This document shows, piece after piece, positions 6,308 to 13,844 of a DNA stretch of 17,304 bases. This stretch comes from CAZMSQ01 sp964569025 (GTDB lineage: Bacteria > Bacteroidota > Bacteroidia > Chitinophagales > Saprospiraceae). Position numbers and translations under genes: made by a program. The DNA lies in assembly GCA_964569025.1 (NCBI GenBank), contig CAZMSQ010000044.1:1-17304 (forward strand), in the 5' to 3' direction. The notes under the pieces were generated by a model that did not search any database, was not told the DNA's origin, and was given only the letters and a program-made list of their open reading frames with translations. Position 1 is the first letter of the stretch. Every line of letters starts with the position of its first letter.

Positions 6308-7966
6308 TTATTGCACAATAATGCCTTCATCATCAATTGAATGGGCCTCTGATAAACGGCTGATTTCCTCAAGCTGTTCCTGAGCATCCTTAATCAATTG
6401 TGTTTCCTTAAGCATAGTTGCAGCCTGGATTTGAGCAACAAGTGCCTTCCTGCGACCTGGGCCCCGCCGAAGAGCGACCTCCAGCTGCCGAAGCGCATCA
6501 CCTGGACGGCCTGCCTTCAACAGCCATTCGGCATACAACTCAAATGACGGATACACGATTGGTGGCGGACCATAAGCGAAGGTAGATTGCTCTTCAAGTG
6601 CAACAGCTTCCGAGAACAATTTCTCAGCTCTGGCTTTTTCGCCATTCAGGTCTGCCAGCAGCGCTCCAAGCTCAAAAGAAATGACCTGTGCCTTATTCAA
6701 ATCCTGCTGGTTCGGCGCATAGCCCGATGCGCCGGACGGGGCACACATCGGCAGACCTTCATCGGTAACCATAAGTGCAGCATTGTCAATTTCTGCCTCT
6801 ACTGTGCGAAGAGCGGTCTCTACCCCGGCAGCCAATCCCGCACGATAGGCTTTCATCCCATCCAGAAATGCATAGACGGCCTTATGCACGACGTTCAAAT
6901 CTTCCACATCAACTTCAATCTCTGTTTCCGGCCCATCCCATTCATCCGATTCAACAAGGTACCCTCCCTTCATATCAACCAAATAAGCCCTGGCACTTTT
7001 TGTGGGGTCTTCGGCCGTAAATTCAACCATCTTTTGAAGCATTTCCCTCCCCTTTTCAGCGTGTCCCTGCTGTAACAGACCGTACTGCAGCCAATTATAG
7101 GCGTGATAACTTTTCGCTCCTCCACTGAGCCCTTTGTCTTCCATCCGATTCACACTGGCCTCCCATGATTCAATATTGGAAGCTACCACCTCATGCCACA
7201 TGCCCATGGCTACAAAAATGTGTGATGGCATATGCAAGGCATGAGCAGCATCTGGAGCCACATCAGCGTAACTGTCGGCAGCCTTTCGGGCAAGGTGCGC
7301 ATGGCCAGGATCATCATAGGCGTGTATCAGGTAATGCAGCGCTCCGGGATGATTGGGATTCTCTGCCATAATCCCCTCAGATATAGCGGCACTCTTCTGG
7401 TAAGCTTCCTCATCCCTGCCAACAGGTACGGCACCAATCAAAGAAAGCGCATAAAATGCCGCAACCTCATGATTGCCTGGATACTTCCTGTACATTTTCT
7501 CCATCACCTCCGCATACGCCACATCCCGGTCATTCTTATCCCCCTCTGAAAAATACAAGACATCAACAGCTGACAGGAATTCCCGCTCAATGCCCTCTTC
7601 AGCCTGCTGAAGCCTGTCTTCTCTTGATTCCCCGAGTTGCAAAAGCACTTCCCTGGCCTTATCCATCTGTTGCCTCCGCCAAAGGGGCTGATTGTGTGTC
7701 ATTGCTTCTCCCCAATATGCCATCACACACCCTTTATCAGCCTCTCTTGCCCGCTGAAAAAGGTCCCGTGCATCCTCGTATTCAAAACTGTGAAGCAAGA
7801 GTAAACCCTCCTTAAAACTTCGCTGAGCCTCTGCTGTTCCGTTGACCAAAAAATCAACTTCCCCTAAATGCGCCTCCATTCCTGAAGGAGGTTCTTGTTC
7901 AGCACCAGCAGGTTGCTGGCAGCGAGAGAAAAGAAAAAGGAGAATGAGAATTGAGAAAAGGCGCAT
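6308..7966 (-). CDS. TPR lipoprotein with a conserved-looking histidine cluster
   Basis: The start at 7966 (MRLFSILILL) gives 552 residues and a lipoprotein signal ending LFSRC (Cys16). The frame runs on upstream, but that part overlaps the radical SAM gene and lacks a signal. Position +2 onwards is QQPAGA, without an acidic surface-export signal, so the protein is likely anchored facing the periplasm. Helical repeats of TPR type fill about 45-320 (EGLLLLHSFEYEDARDLFQ is typical) and again near the C terminus. Between 206 and 258 lie nine His, in NHPGALHYLIHAYDDPGHAH and AAHALHMPSHIF. This motif recurs in homologous TPR proteins as I remember them, but no function is known to me. The clustering suggests a metal or active site rather than a plain scaffold. 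It sits between the radical SAM and RluA genes. Confidence 0.75.
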   Translation of the reverse strand: MRLFSILILLFLFSRCQQPAGAEQEPPSGMEAHLGEVDFLVNGTAEAQRSFKEGLLLLHSFEYEDARDLFQRAREADKGCVMAYWGEAMTHNQPLWRRQQMDKAREVLLQLGESREDRLQQAEEGIEREFLSAVDVLYFSEGDKNDRDVAYAEVMEKMYRKYPGNHEVAAFYALSLIGAVPVGRDEEAYQKSAAISEGIMAENPNHPGALHYLIHAYDDPGHAHLARKAADSYADVAPDAAHALHMPSHIFVAMGMWHEVVASNIESWEASVNRMEDKGLSGGAKSYHAYNWLQYGLLQQGHAEKGREMLQKMVEFTAEDPTKSARAYLVDMKGGYLVESDEWDGPETEIEVDVEDLNVVHKAVYAFLDGMKAYRAGLAAGVETALRTVEAEIDNAALMVTDEGLPMCAPSGASGYAPNQQDLNKAQVISFELGALLADLNGEKARAEKLFSEAVALEEQSTFAYGPPPIVYPSFELYAEWLLKAGRPGDALRQLEVALRRGPGRRKALVAQIQAATMLKETQLIKDAQEQLEEISRLSEAHSIDDEGIIVQ

Positions 7967-8015
7967 CGTATTCGGATTCAATGAAAAAGACGGGTTGTTG
8001 GAAAATTGAAATGAA

Positions 8016-9317
8016 TTACTGAGCATGCTGTTCATGAGCGAAATCCATACTGTAATTGCCTTTGATTCGCTCAATTGGTGGATTATAATACCCATATTTC
8101 AAATCCGGAAATTCTTCCCGAAGTCGATGCATCATCATACTGATTCCCATGGAAGGGGGTGTGTCGTCTACCTGCAAACGCTCCAGATACCAGTCCGGGT
8201 CAATGTTGAAGTTCCTCCATTGGATCATATTCAAACCTGTCTCCCGGATAAGCTTACGAAGTGCCTGAAACTCTTCTTCACTGTCAGTCATTCCGGGAAA
8301 GACAAAATAATTGATGCTGGTCCAACCCCCAAAGCTGTTCACAATCCGGAGGCTTTCCACTACATCTTCAAATTGGTAGTTGTTGGGTAGGTAGTAGGCC
8401 TCATAGAGTTTCTTTTGCACTGAATTCATGCTTGCCCGGATAGAATTCAGCCCGGCCTGACAGAGATGCCGGACGGCATCTGGTTTACTGGCATTCGTAT
8501 TAATATTGATGCTTCCGCGTGATGTAAATTTCCGGATTTGCAAAATTGCCTCCTGAATCGTCTCCCACATTAACAAAGGCTCACCCTCACACCCCTGACC
8601 AAAGCTGACAATGGGATAGGGTGCCGACTCAAGGTGAGGTACCGTATATTCTACGATTTCACCCGCAGTTGGTTTAAAGTCGAGGCGATCATGACTTGAG
8701 ATGATTGTTTCGTCATCTGGTTGGAATGAAATACAGCCTATGCAATTGGAATTGCAGGCCGGCGAGGTCGGAACGGGGCACTCCCAGCGCCCCATAAAGT
8801 AATTTCTGGCTGCCGGGCATTCGTATCTGGATGCACAGTTTTCTGCAAGATGCTTGACAATTCTATTCAGAGGAAAGGCATCAGTTCGGTGACGAATGCC
8901 ATTTTCAACCATTTCATTATCAAATCCGGCGCATTCCTGCCGAATGTCATCTTCAACCCGCACGGCCGTCACATAGAATCCACCCTCGTACCAGCCCGCA
9001 GCAGTGTAGCAAAAAAGCGGCAAGGTGGGCGCATCAGGCTGATTGACCCATGCGGCCAAATAGAGTCCAGTATGTGCTGGAGGCACAAATGCAGCTACAG
9101 CCCAACCTTTGGTGCACATCCGCATTTCTCCAGTCAATACATCCACTCCCACAGCCCGTCTGTGGGTCAGCGTATATAGATTGCCTCCATCCGGAAGCGG
9201 AATCCAATCTTGCGGAGCAACCTCAGTCGAATAATAACCTGACCTCCCAATCGCATACAGCGACTTGTCTTCGAAGACATGACCCTCCGCATCTGAATAC
9301 AAAACAAATGGACGCAT
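8016..9317 (-). CDS. Radical SAM protein of unknown reaction
   Basis: The 433-residue cytoplasmic protein has a radical SAM core from about 185. Its cluster motif is C188-x3-C192-x2-C195 (ACNSNCIGC), followed by a GE-type SAM-binding segment (SFGQGCEGEPLL, about 238-249) and strand motifs INTNAS and NYFVFPG. Before it lies an unusual 150-residue N-terminal domain rich in beta sequence (YSDAEGHVFEDKSL...). Three further Cys (161, 167, 180) lie just before the cluster motif and could bind a second iron-sulfur centre. The family is known to me only as uncharacterised radical SAM proteins. The gene starts 9 bases after the ybeY stop and is followed after 49 bases by the TPR lipoprotein gene, so it is probably expressed with RNA-processing genes. 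A role in tRNA or rRNA modification is a guess from context; peptide modification is another option. Confidence 0.8.
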   Translation of the reverse strand: MRPFVLYSDAEGHVFEDKSLYAIGRSGYYSTEVAPQDWIPLPDGGNLYTLTHRRAVGVDVLTGEMRMCTKGWAVAAFVPPAHTGLYLAAWVNQPDAPTLPLFCYTAAGWYEGGFYVTAVRVEDDIRQECAGFDNEMVENGIRHRTDAFPLNRIVKHLAENCASRYECPAARNYFMGRWECPVPTSPACNSNCIGCISFQPDDETIISSHDRLDFKPTAGEIVEYTVPHLESAPYPIVSFGQGCEGEPLLMWETIQEAILQIRKFTSRGSININTNASKPDAVRHLCQAGLNSIRASMNSVQKKLYEAYYLPNNYQFEDVVESLRIVNSFGGWTSINYFVFPGMTDSEEEFQALRKLIRETGLNMIQWRNFNIDPDWYLERLQVDDTPPSMGISMMMHRLREEFPDLKYGYYNPPIERIKGNYSMDFAHEQHAQ

Positions 9318-9326
9318 ATCGTTTTT

Positions 9327-9803
9327 TTAATCCGTAGCGATTGCCTCCCATAACAGAAGGCACTCATTCTCTTTTTCACGCATCAGCAACTGCTCTGACT
9401 CTGTCTTGTCGCCATAGCCACAGAGATGCAACACTCCATGTGCCATAACCCTCCTGAGCTCTACATCTACCTCTATTTCAAGAAAATGCGCATTGTCAAC
9501 AATCCGTTCTATACTGATGTATAATTCGGCAGTCAAAGGATCCTGAGCCAATGGAAAGGTGATAATATCAGTGTACGTATCATGCTGCAGGTACTCGACA
9601 TTGAGCCTGTGCAGATACTCATCTGAACAAAGTACGATGTTTATTTCCTGAAGAGCATGGTGTTCCCGGGTTACGATATCCGATAACCAATCACGCATTT
9701 TTTCTCTCGAAAATGGCAACACATACTCGATATCCTCGACGAACACATGAATGCCACTCTCTCCCTGATCAACTTGGGGAAACTGGCCCGAGGGGAAACT
9801 CAT
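9327..9803 (-). CDS. ybeY: Endoribonuclease YbeY (rRNA maturation factor)
   Basis: YbeY is a metal-dependent RNase that matures the 3' end of 16S rRNA and takes part in ribosome quality control. The 158-residue protein has the family core: NVEYLQHDTYTDIITF (about 68-83) and the metal motif HGVLHLCGYGD (122-132). The two His of HxxxH (122, 126) are present. The third metal position, His in Escherichia coli, is Asp132 here, as is usual in Bacteroidota, and the Arg of the YR pair is replaced by Leu. The start ATG at 9803 overlaps the stop of the RsbW-like gene by four bases (ATGA), so the two are translationally coupled. Confidence 0.92.
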   Translation of the reverse strand: MSFPSGQFPQVDQGESGIHVFVEDIEYVLPFSREKMRDWLSDIVTREHHALQEINIVLCSDEYLHRLNVEYLQHDTYTDIITFPLAQDPLTAELYISIERIVDNAHFLEIEVDVELRRVMAHGVLHLCGYGDKTESEQLLMREKENECLLLWEAIATD

Positions 9804-10207
9804 AGTCTGAAAGCCATTTCAACAGTTCGGCCACCGTTCATAAAAGTAATCCGGTCAGTCAGGTGGCACATCAGAAAGACACCCCGCCCCCCGGACATGC
9901 AGATATTTTCTCGGGTTGTCGGATCGGGAATTGTCCGGTGGTCAAACCCACACCCCTCATCTGACACCCTGAACGTCAACTCTCTCTCAGAGCATATGCA
10001 ATTGATTTTCACTTTTTTGTGCTCATCATTGCAATTTCCGTGATTGATGGCATTATTGACTGCCTCGGTTAGGCTCGTCAGAATATCTCCGTATTTCTGA
10101 CGCTCAAGATTGAATACCCGTGCAAGATTTTCTACAAAAGCCTCGACTGTTCGAATACTCCCGGGATGTGATGACAGCTCTAATTTCTGTGTAGAAAGTT
10201 GTTCCAT
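9800..10207 (-). CDS. RsbW-like ATP-binding protein (GHKL fold)
   Basis: The 135-residue protein has the three GHKL ATP-site motifs: N-box EAVNNAINHG (48-57, with E48, N52 and H56), G1 box DEGCGFD (83-89) and G2 box GGRGVFL (106-112). It is a single domain with no sensor or transmembrane part, as in RsbW/SpoIIAB anti-sigma-factor kinases. Those proteins bind a sigma factor and phosphorylate an anti-sigma antagonist. Neither partner is encoded in this window, so the target is unknown. It is the first gene of the operon with ybeY. A weak promoter may lie upstream (TTG at about 10268, TATGTTCA 22 bases on, minus strand). Confidence 0.85.
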   Translation of the reverse strand: MEQLSTQKLELSSHPGSIRTVEAFVENLARVFNLERQKYGDILTSLTEAVNNAINHGNCNDEHKKVKINCICSERELTFRVSDEGCGFDHRTIPDPTTRENICMSGGRGVFLMCHLTDRITFMNGGRTVEMAFRL

Positions 10208-10287
10208 AGCAACTGGTGGGGCAGCTGTTAATAAAATGTGAACATAATAGTATTACGTCAGAAGAGCGCAATAAGTTCAACTGACTC

Positions 10288-10325
10288 AAAAAAAATGCCT
10301 GATCCCCACCAATCAGATTTTTTTG
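10288..10325 (-). terminator. Intrinsic terminator after the DUF4175-type gene
   Basis: On the minus strand an A-tract is followed by CTGAT, an eight-base loop, ATCAG, GC, and then seven T. The stem is only five to six pairs but is flanked by A7/T7 tracts that can extend it and work in both directions. It lies about 45 bases after the stop at 10370 and separates this gene from the RsbW-ybeY operon. Confidence 0.55.
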
Positions 10326-10369
10326 TCAAAAACTTGATCGCAGAAATGTTGCTGAAAGTGCCAAACCAA

Positions 10370-13300
10370 TTATGAATCAGGACCTGAGGGTGCTGTCTCT
10401 CCTGATCTCAGATTTTTAAAATATTCATCGACCAGGAACTTGTAGTATGGTTTCAAATCAGGAGAAGCCTGCCGATAGAGTTCAATTTCTGCCTCGCGCT
10501 GCTTAAGATATTCTTCAAGACTTGGGGGTAACTCCCGTTCTACTTGCGAAGCTGTCTCGGACTTTCGTTTATCATCGAGACCCTTTTCGCGCTCTGCTTT
10601 TTCTGCCTCTAATAGCCGGGTAAGTATTTCTTGTTGTCTTTGGAAAAGCTGTGAATTCAGCTGTTTATTCACAAGATCTATTTCATTTTGATCCATCTGC
10701 TCGATGATTTCCTGAAGGGCGCGAGCATCTTCTCCGTTCATCATTTTCTTTTGGCGGGCTTCTTCAAGGGCTTTCCGCAAAGCAGCCTGTCGTGCTGCCA
10801 TTTCTGCCAATTCCCTGCTTGAAGGAGTCCCTTCTTCCCCTGGCTTTTTACCCGACTGCATTTTCTGCATCTTTTCTCCCAGCTGCTGTTGCCCTTCGGT
10901 AATTTTCTCCATAGGCATCTTGCCCTCTTTCCCCTGCCCTCCTGGATTATTACACATTTGCGCACCAGACATCATGCTCGACATCTGCTGTTGCATCTGG
11001 CTCATGGTTTCACTGAGCATCAGTGCCAGGTCATTGACATATTTCATGGTAAATTGCTGATAAGCTGACGCTTCTGGCTTCTTTCGCTCCTCAAGCTCAT
11101 CAACTGATTTGCGCAGATTCTTGTTGATTTCCGAGACCTTATCTGTCACAAATGACTCCATTTGAATAACACGCTTGGCAAGTGCCTGCAGGCTATCTTC
11201 TATCATCCGAAAATCATCCTGCAACTTAAACTGCTGTTCTACCAAGGCCGTATATCTTGGGGTAAAAACGTTGGTGATGCCAAATTCATCGATCAGATCT
11301 TCCTGATCGAAAGACATGGCTACAAGGTTTTCCAGTAGTTGTCTCAAGGCTTGCATGTCTTCCTGCATCTGCTCCATTTCGCCTGCTTGCATGGAGCTGG
11401 ACATTTGATCGGCCATTTCCTGCATTTGCTGAGCAGCATTTTTCTGGGATTTTGCGGCCTTTTTGTTTTCCTTGTTCTGAAGTTGTTCCTGGCTATTTTG
11501 CATATCCTTTTGGATATCTTCCATTTGTTCCTTCGGATCTCCAATATCCTTTGGATTTTCAAGCTGCTCGTTTTTCTCTCCGATTTCTTCCATCTTCTCC
11601 TTGACCTGTTCAAACTCTTTGGTCAATTCTTCCTGTTCTTTTTGAAGTGATTCCTGCTCCCGCTCTGCATCGGTGTCAGTCTTACCATCGTTCTGCTCAG
11701 TTTTTTCAGCCAGTTCTTCCTGCTTCTTGGCCATTTCCTGAAGCTTATTAATCTGGTCTTGCATTTCTTTTTCAAGCTCGAGCTGTTTGTATAGCTCCTC
11801 CAACCGATCGAGTTCCTTCTCCATTTCCTCATCATTGAACTCAAAATCCTGCATCATTTCCAGCATTTCTTCCTTGTTCATTTCTTGCAGGAGTTCCTCA
11901 ATTTTCTCCATCAACTCCTGCATTTCTTCATCAACAGTTTCTTCAAACAACTCTTCCAATCGCTCCTGTTTTTCTTCCATTTCAGGCGTCGGATCAGAGA
12001 ACTGCTCCTGATTTTTGTTATTCTCCCGGAAGTTTTTTTGAGCCTGTTCCAACTGACGCTGAAGTTCCTTCTGGCGCTCCAGCAATTTTTCCATTTCCTC
12101 GCGGGTCTGCCAGTCAACATCCTTTTTTTGCAACAATTCTTCCCTCAGTTGTCGCAATTCTTCTTGAATTTTCCGTGACTCCTCCTGAGCTTTCAGCAGA
12201 TTGTCCTTGATTTCGTCACTATTATCAGCGGCCATTTGCTCATACTCCTCCTGTGTCGGCATTTTGAAAAGCATCTGGTTCGTTCTGGCCGCCTTGCTCC
12301 CGTGAATGGCATCATTATCGAATACTTCGAAATAATATGACACCTCGTCTCCTGCTTTCAGCTCCAACTCGTTCAGGTCCCACTGATAATCATACTGTAA
12401 TTGCCGCCCGGAAGGGGTCCCGAGCTTTTGTGTTTGCCAACCCTCCTCTGTTCCGTCTTCACGTGTAACCTGAAAGTTAAAGGAGAGTGAAATCAGTCCA
12501 TAATCATCTGATGCATCACCCACAAAATAAAGAAGGTTCTGAGCGGTACTGTCTATAAATTTCTTTACTGTGATACTTGGATTCAAATCAGGGATAACCG
12601 AAAGGGAGTATCTGATGGAATCGCTGACCGGCAAGTCTTTATTTGAGATAAAGAGTGTGTACCGTTCATCCTTCATTGCCTTTTTACTCAGCAAGAATCC
12701 GCTTTCCGAAATTCTGTCAAGTTCTACTGCCTCCGCCTGTTCACTGAACTGTGCCGTTATCTTGTCAGTATGGTCAGTCTGAAAAGTCCAGGTAATTGCG
12801 GTCCCGGCAGGCACAACCAGATCACCGATATTCTCGAGCCGTTCATCCCTACGGCCTGTGTAAGCCGGAAAATCCAAGGCTACCTCAAAGCCTGCCAGAT
12901 TTGGTTTAGGAAGGACGTTCAGAGTATAAAGTTTTGACTCAAACCCGCTCGCGCTGAGTTGAAACGAGGTTGTATTTTGAACCTTGTTGAAGGTATATTG
13001 AAAGGTCTGTTGGTCAATTTTTTTCAGTCGGTACTGATAATCATCTACCTCTATGAGCATATCCGCAGGCAAGACCTGACCCTCTACCTGCACGGTGAGC
13101 TGGAAATTGTCATACTGAACCACTTCGAGGCCATCTTCATTCACGAGAAAGGAAAACGGTGCCTCCCTTTCAAAATCTCGGTTATTTTGAATAAGACGCG
13201 TGGTACTTTCGGTAATAATTGTCGGCGAAGCCACAAGGAGGATGAGGAGAATCAGAAGCGGTGGAAGAGCATATTTCAGGTATTTGCGATTCTGCCCCAG

Positions 13301-13756
13301 GTTGATTGCTTTTGGAAAAGGAACAAGCCGTATTTCCTGAGTTTTCTGCTGAATTCCGGCCATCAGCAGGTCTGTTGATGCCTCTTTATCAGCTTGCTCA
13401 CTCAATTGGAGAATATTCAGGAGTTTATCACTGACAGTTGGAAAGTGCTGACCTACAATTCGCGCGGCTTGTTGGTGTGTGATGATGCTCCCCAGGCGAA
13501 AAAAATGCATAAGTGGCAGGAAAACCCACTTCCCCAAAGCGATGAAACTCACTCCGAGGTACGAGTAGACCATGAGCTTCCTCACACCACGTTCAAAGTA
13601 AAATGCATACTCAAGGATGCTGAAGAGCAAAAAAAGCACAAGTAGTGCGCCGGCGGAGTACAAGACGCCTCTTATGAGTTGATTGAGATAGTACTTACGA
13701 ATGAAAGTATCAATCTTTCGGATTAAGGATACATAATCCTCATTCTTATGCTGCAT
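10370..13756 (-). CDS. DUF4175-type giant membrane protein with long coiled coil
   Basis: I prefer the ATG at 13756 (MQHKNEDYVSLIRKID), because homologues as I recall them begin just before the LIRKIDxFIRKYY segment; an ATG at 13804 would add 16 residues. The protein then has about 1,128 residues. It has two transmembrane helices (about 32-52 and 62-82), the HFPTVSDKLLNILQL motif, a third helix (about 161-178), a large region of beta-type (Ig-like) sequence to about 500, and then several hundred residues extremely rich in Glu, Gln, Lys and Met that must be coiled coil. A Met/Gly-rich part and a conserved-looking C-terminal tail follow. Function is unknown; it is a common, large Bacteroidota envelope protein. 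It lies 88 bases after the M1 peptidase gene and ends at a terminator. Confidence 0.8.
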   Translation of the reverse strand: MQHKNEDYVSLIRKIDTFIRKYYLNQLIRGVLYSAGALLVLFLLFSILEYAFYFERGVRKLMVYSYLGVSFIALGKWVFLPLMHFFRLGSIITHQQAARIVGQHFPTVSDKLLNILQLSEQADKEASTDLLMAGIQQKTQEIRLVPFPKAINLGQNRKYLKYALPPLLILLILLVASPTIITESTTRLIQNNRDFEREAPFSFLVNEDGLEVVQYDNFQLTVQVEGQVLPADMLIEVDDYQYRLKKIDQQTFQYTFNKVQNTTSFQLSASGFESKLYTLNVLPKPNLAGFEVALDFPAYTGRRDERLENIGDLVVPAGTAITWTFQTDHTDKITAQFSEQAEAVELDRISESGFLLSKKAMKDERYTLFISNKDLPVSDSIRYSLSVIPDLNPSITVKKFIDSTAQNLLYFVGDASDDYGLISLSFNFQVTREDGTEEGWQTQKLGTPSGRQLQYDYQWDLNELELKAGDEVSYYFEVFDNDAIHGSKAARTNQMLFKMPTQEEYEQMAADNSDEIKDNLLKAQEESRKIQEELRQLREELLQKKDVDWQTREEMEKLLERQKELQRQLEQAQKNFRENNKNQEQFSDPTPEMEEKQERLEELFEETVDEEMQELMEKIEELLQEMNKEEMLEMMQDFEFNDEEMEKELDRLEELYKQLELEKEMQDQINKLQEMAKKQEELAEKTEQNDGKTDTDAEREQESLQKEQEELTKEFEQVKEKMEEIGEKNEQLENPKDIGDPKEQMEDIQKDMQNSQEQLQNKENKKAAKSQKNAAQQMQEMADQMSSSMQAGEMEQMQEDMQALRQLLENLVAMSFDQEDLIDEFGITNVFTPRYTALVEQQFKLQDDFRMIEDSLQALAKRVIQMESFVTDKVSEINKNLRKSVDELEERKKPEASAYQQFTMKYVNDLALMLSETMSQMQQQMSSMMSGAQMCNNPGGQGKEGKMPMEKITEGQQQLGEKMQKMQSGKKPGEEGTPSSRELAEMAARQAALRKALEEARQKKMMNGEDARALQEIIEQMDQNEIDLVNKQLNSQLFQRQQEILTRLLEAEKAEREKGLDDKRKSETASQVERELPPSLEEYLKQREAEIELYRQASPDLKPYYKFLVDEYFKNLRSGETAPSGPDS

Positions 13757-13844
13757 GTCTATGGTATTAACGTATCTGAATAGAAAACGAGACTTCGCTC
13801 CCATTGTTTTTTAGCCAGTCCTCGAAATGCCGGTGCGATAATAA

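Noticed and set aside
7967..8095. N-terminal extension of the TPR lipoprotein
   Set aside because: It overlaps the end of the radical SAM gene and would bury the lipoprotein signal peptide 43 residues inside.
11339..12178. Several plus-strand frames rich in Leu, Phe and Ser
   Set aside because: They are the complement of the Glu/Gln/Lys-rich coiled-coil coding stretch of the DUF4175-type gene; apparent membrane proteins here are artefacts.
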